From Isoetes taiwanensis (lineage: Eukaryota; Streptophyta; Lycopodiopsida; Isoetales; Isoetaceae): a stretch of DNA of 64,000 nt. Where the stretch lies: the NCBI GenBank assembly GCA_021234155.1, contig JAJEKV010000039.1, forward strand, positions 11,605,077 through 11,669,076. The letters run 5' to 3'. Under the pieces are notes generated by a model. It saw only the letters and a list, made by a program, of their open reading frames with translations. It was not told the DNA's origin and made no database searches. The translations under genes were made by a program, and so were the position numbers. This document shows, one piece after another, positions 44,771 to 55,997 of the stretch. How positions within the stretch are numbered: the stretch's first letter is position 1; the number at the start of each line of letters is the position of its first letter.

Positions 44771-47181
44771 TGCTGACATGTCATTTGGAGGCACATAGAA
44801 TGAATGCTTCATGCCCCATAATGCCATTGGCCTTAGGAAGCACTTGCACTTAGGATTGTTTTTCTATATAATATGTCAATCATCCATGAACACATGTATG
44901 AAACACAATACAATATTGTCAATTCAATTCCCCTCAATAACATTAATTGGATTGTGCATTGATCTCAAATGTTCACCTCTAAAACCATCTATTACCAAAA
45001 CCAAGAAATTTGGAGCAGAAGGATTTGCACTTTGACTGCAACAATAGCACTAACATAGCCATAGCACTTGGGGACTCTTACCTCCTTACCTCCACCAAGT
45101 GTATCATACATAATAAAGGTTTGAAACCATGATCACTAACCTTGAGGCATGCCCCTTACCTAAACACCATAACCACTAAGGCTAGGCAACAAGATATATA
45201 GAACATAAAAGAATATTACATAGGTAGCCAATCTATTCATGGGGCGACTCGTACCTCCACCATGAATAGAGGGGCACCAAAAACATACAAAAAGATCATA
45301 CCACCACCTCCAAGGGGGGCCTAATACCACATACGCGATTGAGCCCTCAAACTAAAGCCCCTAAACATTGGGACCAATGCCCTTAACCCATTAAGGCAAG
45401 GGGGATTAGTAGAAAAAACACCAACCTCTATAGAGGGATAATTTGGAAAAAACGGCTAACTAGGACCATAAAACAACTTTACGTGGAAACCTAACATTGT
45501 TTAAATTGGAAATCTTGCCTTAAAAAGTTATCACCATAAAAGAAGCAGGGGTAGGTAGACTCGTGCAGCAATAAAAAGACCTTATCAGGTTGTCAGCATA
45601 CGAAAAAATGATGGCAGGAGGTCCAGCTGGCAGTACGAAACTGGCAAGGAGTGATGGGCCTTACGCTTTTTCATTTGTCACCTGGGGCGCCATGGCCATG
45701 GCGACGAGTCCTGTTCCGGTGCATTCAGAATTGAAGCTGCAGCTATGGCGGCTTCCTCCGATCACCAATCTGCTCCATGCAGCCTGCATGTGTACTAGCC
45801 TTGCATGTCCATTTCGGCCTTTTGCATGTCTCAATGCATGTCTACTTCCTTATAAAACTGAGACTTCAAATCCGGCCTGGATTTCCAAAAGAAAGGGATC
45901 TTAAGCAATGAGCGATGGAGTTCGGCGCTTTCAAATAAGGTAGATCCACTCTTCTATTTAACTTATTGAATGAGAATCTCTGATGAAATCTTTGTTTTGA
46001 ACAGGTGATCCACCTCATGCATCTGTACAGGTTCTGGATTATTATGCAAAGGCAAAGAACCTTGATGATGCGCTTAGATTCATTCATGCTTTCCCTTTTT
46101 TTTCAGAGATGCCTGAAGCAAACTCCATGGTCTCCATCGGACGCCCACTCCAGTCTATGATCGCCTTAGACTCAACAAATAGAGCATCTCTGTAACTTTT
46201 TGCTCTGTTCCTCTCCGATGCTATAAGCTCAAGTCGAAGCTCGGCATCGAGGCCATTGCCACATTTGGACTAGAAGGTCTGGTTTGTAGCGACCATGCGA
46301 TGGAATCAACAAATAAGATTTTCCTGGGTTTTTTATGCTATCGCCATTTTTAAAAAGATTACTCTGGTTATAATTATTGCATGCAGCTATGGCGATGGAA
46401 ACCTCCTATTCTGATCCTACTTCTCTCAATATTCCTTCTCTCAATATTCCTTTCTCATGCCGGAATACATGTCGGAAAGCAAGTTTGAACGAGGTTTCCC
46501 CGAAACGATGATCTTCCCTTTATCGAATGCTGATAAAGCCCTTTTGTTGTGATTCTTATTGTGATTTTTTCCCATTTTAGATAAAATTCCAGAGTTCTAA
46601 GTTATATGGGCGATGTAGTCCGGCACTTCAGATAAGTAGAAAACAGGGGTAAACTTCTGCAAGGCGGATTTCCCTTGAGCTTATCATAAAAACAGGGGCA
46701 ATAGCAGATAAGGCATTTCCACCCTGTTTTCTTCGATATCATTCCATTGAGGTATTTCTCATCCCTTTGCATGCAGATGTGTCGGAGAAAAGAGCTCTCA
46801 GCCACAAACTTCAGAAAAAAGCTCTCATCTTATCCGGCACACATGATTTAAGTAATCTCTCCAACCCATGGTCTCCCTAGTTAACATCTTGCAGGCATAA
46901 CCTTCGAGTGCCATGCCTGAATTGCATGATTACGCCAACTTCTCCTCCATGGGCTTCTGGAAAAAGCATCCCGCATCCTCCATAACACAAAGCATGAGTT
47001 CCACTGATAACTCATGATTTATGACCTGTAAAAAAACCCCTTCTGTGCAAGCCTGATCTACCACCATTTACTCTGTTTCGCTGCATTTGCATCATCAGAT
47101 TGGAGCGTCAGTCAACCAGTTACCCGGTTGAAACATCCTTGATCCAGCACGCAGGTAACCGCCAGTTTACAGGGAACAGCA
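44771..47181. other. Long stretch without recognised gene
   Basis: Only short frames, for example 104 residues at 45590-45904 and 73 at 46087-45866, with no domain. Copies of CTATGGCGR recur near 45747 and 46386 and elsewhere in the window. No repeat edges found. Confidence 0.45.
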
Positions 47182-47470
47182 GGTTTTTAGCAGTCACCAG
47201 CATATTCTATGTATATTCCAGCATATACTTAGGATATGCCACAAACCCATACAAACGAGGGTTTGCCCCCTTAGGGGCTTGCCCCCTTAGGGACAACCCA
47301 AAAAGCATGGATAAGTTCATGAATCACATATAAACTATTAAATATAGCACAAATCCCATAAACACACCAAAACAGAAATTTTCATTTTTGGGTTGCCCCT
47401 AAGGGGGCAAGCCCTTGTTGAGGTGGGTTTGTGGCATATGCTAGGTATATGCCAATGACTGCTAAAAACC
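47182..47470. mobile_element. Foldback element (289 bp), family R
   Basis: Left end GGTTTTTAGCAGTCA and right end TGACTGCTAAAAACC are inverted copies. Similarity extends over about 90 bp per arm through GGATATGCCACAAACCC and CCCCCTTAGGGG motifs. A half copy lies at 52350-52440. Only CA flanks both sides, so no reliable target duplication. Confidence 0.65.
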
Positions 47471-47471
47471 C

Positions 47472-47941
47472 ATCATAGGCTGTAAATGCTCGGTTGCCCC
47501 TGTTGATGGAGAGGAACTGTGTTCACCGGGAAACCGGTGCACACTGCTTTCTTTCTTGGGCAGGGGCGGCGCATATTCCAGCGAGGGTTGTGGTGAGACG
47601 GTTCCGACCATGGCTTCCTACGACCAAGTCTATTTTGTCCCTATGTCCATTTTGGTATAGGGATCTGGATTCCGGCAACAGATTGCATGGAGTCTCATGC
47701 GCAGTATCGAGGAGGCCTCGGGATGTTGTGTTTCGTCTGGATTTTGTGTTGTTTATGCAGATATAGACTGTTTCCTCTCTCTGTTATTTTAATTTGAGGC
47801 TTCTTAGTGCCTGTGGGTTCAAATCCCACATTGTAACTCCGCAGCGAGGGTGAGGAATATAGGGCTCAAGATCTTCGTTGATCTATTTCATGGCTTCTCT
47901 TCTTTCGCTTCTGGTATGCAATTTGATATTCTAGTCTCTAA
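47472..47941. other. Stretch without recognised gene
   Basis: Contains TGTGGGTTCAAATCCCACA near 47813, a tRNA T-arm-like palindrome, without a cloverleaf around it. Confidence 0.4.
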
Positions 47942-48080
47942 ATGTTGATGCAGAAACTGGTGTTAGTGGTGAATGCCATTGGCGGCACAAGCATGAATGA
48001 ATCTACTGTGAGTTTTCTGAAGATTGGGATTGAGAGTTTCCTTGTTTTTATGGAGCCGAAGCTATGCAAGTTAGCGGGGT
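47942..48080 (+). pseudogene. Exon-like host segment interrupted by a retrocopy
   Basis: Frame KLVLVVNAIGGTSMNESTVS .. MEPKLCKLAG follows an AG acceptor (TTGATGCAG). It is cut at 48080 by a poly(A)-tailed insertion; the frame would continue FLFQPGEALV after 48770. The family is not recognised. With the insertion, a chimeric 161-residue frame (47942-48427) results. Confidence 0.5.
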
Positions 48081-48759
48081 CCCAGCAAGGGGAGGATTGT
48101 GAGCAAATGATGGCTGCTCCGATCATTCTGGAATATGCTACTGGTGGTTTGCCATGGGATTCCCTGGGCGGGAGACTAGGGAGGCCCGGGCATTGTGGGA
48201 AGAAGCCCATATTCTATGCACGAAGGGATGAGGTTGCAGGCCTGTCTTCTTTTCTTATTGCTTGGAAGAAGGTTCTACCTATAGTACTGTCAGTAATGGA
48301 ATCAGGCCGAGTTAATGCGTATGAGCCTTGCCTTGGATGCTGGGATATCCTTCGGAGAATGCTTCAAGTGGTTCCTTCTTACAAAGATCTCTTGATGGCC
48401 ATTCTAGAATGGGAAGTAGCAGCCTGAACCTTGCTCTTGATCCTGGGCGTTTGAGACAGGATTAACTCATATCTGGTGACCAGGTGCTTAAATGTCTTAT
48501 CAGGCCTATTGTGGAGCCTTTGTAATAAGGTCTTAGACCGTTTGTTTTATTAAAATTTGGCCTAGGAACTGAGTTCTTCTCTCCTGTAGTATCCTATGGA
48601 GAAGATGTAGAGAGAGGCTCTAAGTACTGGGTCTAGAGTCTGGACTGCCATTCATGGATTTGAGAAGTGATAGCACCTCTGGACTCACTGTATGTGTAAA
48701 CACTCTTATCTTTTGAATACAATACAGATCATTCTTGCCTTCAAAAAAAAAAAAAAAAA
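48081..48759 (+). mobile_element. Poly(A)-tailed retrocopy with target duplication
   Basis: Ends in 17 A (48743-48759). Flanked by the direct repeat GTTAGCGGGGT (48070-48080 and 48760-48770). This is the signature of L1-type retroposition of a cellular mRNA, 5' truncated. Contains the end of a frame (SQQGEDCEQMMAAPIILEYA .. LLMAILEWEVAA, stop near 48425) and a 3' UTR with an AATACA-type signal about 20 nt before the tail. The source gene is not recognised. Confidence 0.82.
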
Positions 48760-48770
48760 GTTAGCGGGGT

Positions 48771-49093
48771 TTTTGTTTCAACCTGGAGAAGCTCTTGTTT
48801 GACGTTAGAAGAGTATCAATAGTGTTATGTGAAGCTCTATGTGTAAAATCAAGTTTTTTGGGACATGTGTTGTGAATACGTGATGTAGATAATCTGGTAG
48901 TGTTTTCAACCATATGCTTGAGAAGGGCACGCATGGTATATGTAAATGGAGGCTTAGCAGAATTAAATAGGTGGTGTTGGTGGGATGGAGTCCTGGAGGA
49001 TTCAATTTCAAATACGAAACCATACAGCTCTGCTAAAATCAAAGGTCAGTTTGATCATCCACGTAGAAATCCTAGCAACAATAGTGCCCAGAT
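48771..49093. other. Host segment after retrocopy
   Basis: Continuation of the interrupted exon-like sequence, then sequence with no recognised gene up to the PPR pseudogene. Confidence 0.4.
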
Positions 49094-50700
49094 TTGTGCC
49101 TATTTTGGCTAATGCAGCTGGAAGGAATAAGGTCAGATAAGGTCACTCTCATTTGCATACTCAATGCCTCTACAGATCTAGGAATTCTTGCACAGGGCAA
49201 GCAGGTTCATGCATGTATAATGAAGACACAATATAGTTCGGATGCATTTATTGCCAGTAAGCTTATTGATCTCTACATCAAATGTGGATCGTTGGAAGAT
49301 GGTTGCAAGGTTTTTAATATAATGCCTGTTCTCAATGAAGTCTCATGGACAACAATGATTGCAGGGTATGCTCAACTTGGCGATGGAAAGAAGGCCTTTC
49401 AAATTTTTATGCACATGCAGCAGGAGCATATAACGCCAGATGTGGTCACCTTTTTTAGCATCCTTGCTGCATCTACTAAAATGACGTCTCTGGATTATGG
49501 GAAATGGGTACATGGATGTATAATTATATCCAAGTGCTTAAATAATTCCCTGGGAGTGCACGCTCATTGACATGTATGCCAAATGTGGGAATCTAGAAGC
49601 AGCTTCTCAGGTTTTTAAGAGAAGCTCGGGGAGAATACAACATGGAATGCATTTATTTCTTGACATGTTCTACATGGTGATGATGAAGGAGCACTTTGGC
49701 TTTTTAAGCAATATGAAACCAGACAAGGTGACCTTCATTAGTTGCCTAACTGCCTGTGCCAGGACAACATCGCTTGAAAAGGGAAAATATTTTCACTCTC
49801 TTGCTGCAGAATTTGGTTTAGATAAAGACATCTTTGTGGGCAGTGCTCTTGTCGATATGTACGTGAAATGTGATAAAATAAAGGATGTTGCTTATGTCTT
49901 TGACAGGATGAGGATGCTGGATGTGGTCCCATGGAGTGCAATGATTGCTGGATATGCTGGTGATGGTAATGGTAAAGAAGCTGTGAAGCTATTTTGGACA
50001 ATGTGTGGTGAAGGAAAGTTACCAAATGAGGTCACTCTTTTGGCTGCTCTTGGTGCTTGTACAAAACCTGCAGCTTTGGAAGATGGAAGAAGAATTCACT
50101 CATATATTCTAAACAGTAATTACAGAAATGATATTAGTGTTGGAAGTGCAACTGTTGATATGTATGCCAAATGTGGTAACATGGAAGCGGCGTGCCAAGT
50201 TTTTGAACTGTTTGCTAGAAAGAATGACATCATGTGGAACATACTAATTGCTTTGGATATGCCCAAAGATGGAGATGGTATGGAAGTGTTTGGTATCCTT
50301 CCGTAATGCACCAAAGTGGGTTCAATCTAGACGATTGTCACCTTTGTATCTGTTCTTTCGTATGCGGTCATGTGGGCCGCATGACGGAAGGTCGCCACTA
50401 TTTTACTATGCTTAGTCATAATGCGAACCGCGCACTAGCACCACAAAGACCATTATGTTTGCATTGTATATGTTTTGGGCAATGCAAGATTTTATAATGT
50501 CAATGCCATTTCAACCTGGTAGCATGATATGGTTAGCTCTTCTTGGTGCATGTAAACTCCATGTAAATGTGAATATAGCGTAACATGCCGCGGTAACAAG
50601 CACTCAACTTGGATCCTTATAATGATGCGGCTATTATATTGTCGGGTTGCCGTTTATGCTATACTTGGCGGATGGCAAGATAAATTGGATTTGCGAAAAT
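49094..50700 (+). pseudogene. PLS-type PPR protein pseudogene
   Basis: Related to plant E/DYW-type pentatricopeptide proteins, which bind organellar RNA and often direct C-to-U editing. Repeats seen in order: GKQVHACIMK, LIDLYIKCGSLEDGCKVFN, VSWTTMIAGYAQ, PDVVTFFSILAASTK, then after a frameshift near 49566 DMYAKCGNLEAASQVF, PDKVTFISCLTACAR, ALVDMYVKCDKIKDVAYVFD, VVPWSAMIAGYAGDGNGKEA, LPNEVTLLAALGAC and TVDMYAKCGNMEAACQVFE. The frame ends at 50304-50306. Further frames to about 50700 hold C-terminal remnants (QPGSMIWLALLGACK). The N-terminus is missing. Confidence 0.85.
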
Positions 50701-51165
50701 CGATGATACATTGGAAGTAGTAGGCGGGAGATGGAACAAAGATACCTTTATTTTTTGCCATGTAAGTAGTGGATGCATTTCTTGAATTGCCACTTTGTGA
50801 ATGATGCTTTAACATTCGTGAAGCGGGGATCACGGTACATGCCACAAGTTACTCCCCACTTTCTTATTCCTCGGCAATATAACTTAAGGTATTGTCAACG
50901 TTGGGCAAGTAAGGGAGGAATTTTAGCAACATAGTTAAATAGATTCCAACCATGAGGTTTATCGATTGTTTTGACATAGGTTATCCGTGTTTTTATAAAA
51001 AGAGAGATTTTGGTGCACATAGCTTAACAAAAGAAAAGGGATTGATGGGATGATCAAAGTTCGTTTCACTTTCATTTATATAATTGTTTCCAAAGCATTT
51101 TAGGTTTTTTTTCTTTGCCTCATTCTTGCTTGTTTTCCACAAACTTAAGAGGACCAAAGTGAATA
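50701..51165. other. Stretch without recognised features
   Basis: Possible further remnants of the PPR C-terminus; nothing firm. Confidence 0.4.
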
Positions 51166-51276
51166 ATGTCGGCCCCTCGTAATGTCAAGCAAACGTAGTT
51201 TAAAAAGATGTTTGTAAATGGTGGCCTTTCTAGCATGGGAGCCAATTGTGTGATCCAACCAGTTGATATGGTGAAG
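51166..51276 (+). pseudogene. Mitochondrial dicarboxylate/tricarboxylate carrier, first exon
   Basis: ATG at 51166 gives MSAPRNVKQT, a TAG at 51196-51198, then FKKMFVNGGLSSMGANCVIQ and PVDMVK, followed by a GTAAGC donor at 51277. FVNGG..CVIQP(V/I)DM(V/I)K is the first transmembrane helix and the PxDxxK signature of plant DTC-type mitochondrial carriers of the inner membrane. The stop sits where homologues usually have Trp (TGG to TAG). No second exon was seen downstream, where an LTR begins 30 bp later. Confidence 0.75.
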
Positions 51277-51305
51277 GTAAGCATGCTTTAGTTGGAGGTT
51301 AAGGA

Positions 51306-51424
51306 TGTTGGAACAACATTGTTAACCCCATGTGGACGATAGGTCACATGGGTCCAACGTGTATGATACACAACATATATCGTATATATGTAACATCAAC
51401 ATGCAAATGTAAGTAGCTCCAACA
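51306..51424 (+). repeat. Short LTR (119 bp), TRIM-like
   Basis: Begins TGTTGGA and ends TCCAACA (7-bp terminal inversion, TG..CA). Followed at once by the primer-binding site TGGTATCAGAGCC, complementary to the 3' end of initiator tRNA-Met. The small LTR size suits a TRIM or a small copia-type element. No 3' LTR found in the window. Confidence 0.75.
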
Positions 51425-51762
51425 TGGTATCAGAGCCACAGAGCCACGGTGCCTTTAAATACAAATACAGTTATGATAAGTTATGATGGTTATGATATAT
51501 GGAGTAAGTATAAATAAAGTTATCTGGCTAATAATTAGAGTACCTTATAGATTGTAAGGGCCTCTTGGATGTAATATATTCATTGTGAACATGGTATCAG
51601 AGCCACAGAGCCACGGTGCCTTTAAATACAAATACACTTATGATAAGTTATGATGGTTATGATATATGGAGTAATAAGTATAAATAAAGTTATCTGGCTA
51701 ATAATTAGAGTACCTTATAGATTGTAAGGGCCTCTTGGATGTAATATATTCATTGTGAACAT
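51425..51762 (+). repeat. Duplicated PBS-containing internal region (167 bp x 2)
   Basis: TGGTATCAGAGCCACAGAGC at 51425 and again at 51592. The two units are nearly identical, ending TATATTCATTGTGAACA. Non-coding. The primer-binding site is therefore present twice. Confidence 0.85.
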
Positions 51763-52339
51763 GAATACTCATGGATGGTGGTTGCTTCATGGCTATCTCT
51801 TAGCCATTATAATTACACTTTGGTATGCTTAGATTTTGGGCATAATGTGGGTTCAAATCCCACATATTCAAGATCGTCTTCCACGCCATTCAAAATTGAG
51901 AGATATACTCTACCATAAAATGTCGAACATTAATAATAGATTCAACCTTGTAGTTTTAGAACCAAACAAATGTCTGCACACTGGGGTGTCTCATTTTTGA
52001 TGTTCCTTTTGTCCCCCAATTTAGAACTAAAATCAATAAAGGTGGTTGGAAATATTGGAGACAATTTCAAATTTAGAAAACAAAAATAGCAATAAAAAAT
52101 CGAATTCCTCAAATCTTGGAGAACTGGGCTACAGTGCGTGCATGTGTTGAGCCCCGATAAAGAAAACTAAAACACCAACGAAATCATCATTCTTGCTTCT
52201 CGTCTTTCGATATGTTCAAGGTTTGAATGGAACCAATGGATTGTGTTTCTTTTTCCTATTTGCAACATTTAATTTGTGAGTTATTGCCTTGCCTTATGAA
52301 TTATGAATTGGGCATGGAAATAGCATTCCACTGATATGT
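51763..52339. other. Stretch without recognised gene
   Basis: Contains ATGTGGGTTCAAATCCCACA near 51849, identical over 19-20 bp to the palindrome near 47813. Otherwise nothing. Confidence 0.4.
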
Positions 52340-52540
52340 TTGAGTCCAGTTTTTTGGGTTGCCCCTAAGGGGAAAACCCTCATCCATGTGGGTTTGTGGC
52401 ATATTCCAAGTATATGTCAGTATATGCTCGAAAACATGACTTTGAAGTGTGATTTAAGCCATTTCACTCTCGGGTCACGGAGGGCAACCCTCCGTGCGCA
52501 GCACCTTGTTTTTTCAATTCAAAGCGCGGCCGCGTTTTTG
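52340..52540. repeat. Dispersed repeat family R fragment 2
   Basis: Holds half of the foldback element (TTGGGTTGCCCCTAAGGGG, GTGGGTTTGTGGCATAT) joined to the inverted copy of the CAAGGTGCTGCGCAC segment found at 44669-44720. Confidence 0.65.
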
Positions 52541-52914
52541 CTTTTTTATTTTTTTTAAACTAAAAAACACATCTCCATTTTTTTTCACAAAATGGAACTA
52601 TGGCTATCGATCCAGAAAACAAAGTGCCTAGGCTCCTCCAGATTGCAAATTATCTCCATAGCCAGGAGCTCCAACTCCTATGCCCTGTTTATGGGATTGC
52701 TGTAAACAACCACCCCAAATGCATGAGGAAGGATCCCGATGCTTAACAATCATATACAAAAATATCTCAGACAGCCCAAGGATTTGAACCTTGGTATTTC
52801 CATTTTTCACGCAACCTACAATTAGCTTGGAGCAACTTTGATAGCTTCAACTGCAATACATAGATTTCAATTAATAAGACGCAATTTGAAAAGATAAGGA
52901 TGCATCCATATTCT

Positions 52915-53795
52915 AAACGAGGTGCATCCTGGACTACCACAGTCGTCGTATTCGTCGATCCTACGACCCAAATCGTATGTTGGGGCCTGTGAGCACCTCT
53001 CGTTTTGCTTATAGTCATTTATGATTGGAGGCGCCTATGATTTTGAAATATGAAATAAGATTTCACCTAAGGTTTTTGGGGAATATCGAACCTCTATATG
53101 GCTTTGCCTAAGATTTTAGAATATGAAATATGGGGGCTCAAACCTCTACTAAAATAACTCAATGTCCTAATAAGACTACTTTAACCAATATAACTAGTGA
53201 GCTAATATGATTATTTTTTATCTTGAATCTATGTTTCTTTTTATAACAATCCACTCAATTGTTTTAAGGATATATGGTCTCAGGAATTGTTATTTTTTAC
53301 ATCCATTAATTCCCTTGGAACCCTCTGTTATTTTGCTACATATTTTAAACGGGGTGCATCCTGGACTACCACAGTCATCGGATTCGTCTATCCTACGATC
53401 CAGATCGTATGTTGGGGCCTGTGAGCACCTCTCGTTTCGCTTATAGTCATTTACGATGATTTGAGGCGCCTATGATTTTGAAATATGAAATACGATTTCA
53501 CCTAAGGTTTTGGGAGAATATCAAACCTCTATACGGCTTTGCCTAAGATTTTAGAATATGAAATACGGGGGCTCGACCCTCTACCAAAATAACCCAATGT
53601 CCTAATGAGACTACTTTAACCAATATACCCAGTAAGCTGATGTGATTATTTTTTATCTTGAATCTATGTTTTTTTTTATAACAACCCATTCAATTGTTTT
53701 AGGGATATATGGTCTATGGTCTCAAAAATTGTTATTTTTTACATCCATATCAAATCCCCCTAAAACCCCCTGTTATTTTGCTACATATTTAAAGA
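52915..53795. repeat. 432-bp tandem repeat, two copies
   Basis: Units at about 52915-53346 and 53347-53795, starting near GGTGCATCCTGGACTACCAC and ending TTATTTTGCTACATATTT. High similarity with scattered substitutions. No TG..CA ends or primer site, so not LTRs. No coding frame of note. Confidence 0.85.
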
Positions 53796-55987
53796 GATGG
53801 AATCTTTCTCTAACCAAAAATCCATCAATAGAAAAATCTCGCAAGTCCAAGGATAGGAACAAGGGACAAATGTCTAGCTTATCTTTAGTAATAAGGAAGC
53901 ATATAGACCTATTCAAATCTTGAAAAATGATAGGAAAAAATGGAAGCATGTTCAAATCTCCATCAAGTCTTGAAAAGTGATATATGTTGCATCAGACTTT
54001 TGCACCAACAAAGGATTACTTTACACCTACGTGTTATTGAATGATGTCTGCACAAATCTCATGAAAAATAATAACATGGCATCTAGAGTACATCTGTGAA
54101 TGAAAGTGTAGCTTATATTCAAAAAATACATACTACACATCATAGACCCTTATTAGAAAATAATTGACCAATGGTCTAGCTCATTCAACAGTCTGTTCTA
54201 TGTACTAGTTTGTCCTAGATACTGACCTGAATTGAAGCTTGTCTCATAAAACTTAGTAAATGAAGATGTATTATGATACAATGATCTCACTGATACCAGC
54301 AAATGTCTAAAACTCTACCATAAGTAGCTAAAATAGATGCAACAAAACCAAAATCAGAGAATAACATCAACCATATATAGACAAAAGAAGAACAAGTCTT
54401 TAACAAATGCAACCGAATGACCAAATGTACTACATCTGTGATTCATAACAGAAGATCTACAAAGGAAACAAAGCTTTCCTATCACATAAAATTGGACCTT
54501 TTCTACAACTGTAGTGAAATGTGTTTCCCAATTTAAACTATTTGAGATGCACTCAACACTCTTCCAATAGAATGTCTCGCAAACATTATAAGAGCAGTCT
54601 ATATCCACAACAATAATGCTATACAGCTTCATCCTGTACTGCGTTAATATCTCCAAAGTTTAGAAGAAAATTAAATGCGAATGCATATAAAATATATGCT
54701 CAAATAAAAGCTTAAAATGCTCAACAGAGAACTTTTAACCGACAACCAGACATCCAAGACCTAATTTTTTAAAATCTTTGTTTTGGTGCATTATGGGAGA
54801 TCTTGCTTTTTTGGTTGGGAAAAAAATAGAAATTCAAAAACTCCATGAATGACCCATAAACCGTTAAAAATAACACGTCCCATAACACATCAAAATGAAG
54901 ATTTTAATTTTTTTTTCTGCATACAAAATGCGACCGCCGATACACCAAAAATGCAATACGTGCTACTAGGCCAAGTTGTAGGATGTTTATTTGTGCACAT
55001 AAGGAGATAAATGTTTATTTGGCATCTAGGAAATGGCATAAATCTCTATTAAGCCTCTTTGCCCTAGTTTGAAGACTTGCTAGGAGGTTCAGGCCAAAGT
55101 TGGGATGGAATAAGGCAATAAAAAAATCTTTTTCCCAACAACATGTATTGCTAGATAAACCCCCAATTTATTTCTCAGTTCAATTAGCTTTCCATATTTT
55201 GAATCCTTGAGGACTGCCGAAACCATCTCTATTTCATCGTTCTTTCCCCTAAAAAGGCTCTACTCCTTTTGGAGTCAGAAGCTCCAGAATACAAATTTTG
55301 CGCATAGTTCTTCAGTGATGCCCATAAGGAGCAAATGCAATATCTTTTCTAACAAGCTCGTGGAAAATAGAAAGAAGAAAAACTTGCAAATTTTGCTGTC
55401 AAACCTTCCTCAATAACCTTTTTGACATTTTCATCAGCCGATTGAGCTCCATCGCCACGGTAAATAAGGAAATAGTACCAAGAAACGAAAAAGATGACGA
55501 AAAGCCTCGACATACAAACTCCTTCTTTCCTTCGACCATGTGTGGCGTGGATTTAATGGCGCTTCAATCAAACTGGAGATCTGCAGAGCAGGGGCGATCT
55601 GTAGAGCAGGTTCTTCAGACCAGATTCCTTTCTTTACACAAAAAACCCTAATAGATCTTTGTTTTGCAAAGTTTAAGTCAACCAAAATATGATGTTGCCC
55701 GAAAGCCATCAAAGGCAAGGGAGGTCGCCATCATGGCTTTGCTCTGGAAAAAAATTTCCAATGTCCAAGAAAACAAAGGAAAAGGCACGGGACATCTAGG
55801 GTAGGATATGATGCATCAACTGAAGCTAGTCGGCATCCTAGTTGAAGCTACTTGGCTTCCTGGTAGTTGCAATTCTGTTCTGTTTATTCTGCCTGTGGCA
55901 ACCTCTCTGATTATGTTCTCCAACCCTATTCTGGTGCCCCTTGGAATGGCCAGCTCTGACCAAAAAATCACTATTTCTTAATTAAAT
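53796..55987. other. Long stretch without recognised gene
   Basis: AT-rich. A family R fragment (TTGTTTTGGTGCATTATGGG.. and CATAACACATCAAAATGAAG) lies at about 54778-54915. No domain in any frame. Confidence 0.5.
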
Positions 55988-55997
55988 CCCCCCTCCT

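Noticed and set aside
47942-48427. 161-residue ORF as one gene
   Set aside because: The poly(A) tail and duplicated GTTAGCGGGGT show that the second two-thirds is an inserted retrocopy.
52915-53795. Pair of LTRs
   Set aside because: Direct repeats abut with no internal region, no TG..CA ends and no primer-binding site.
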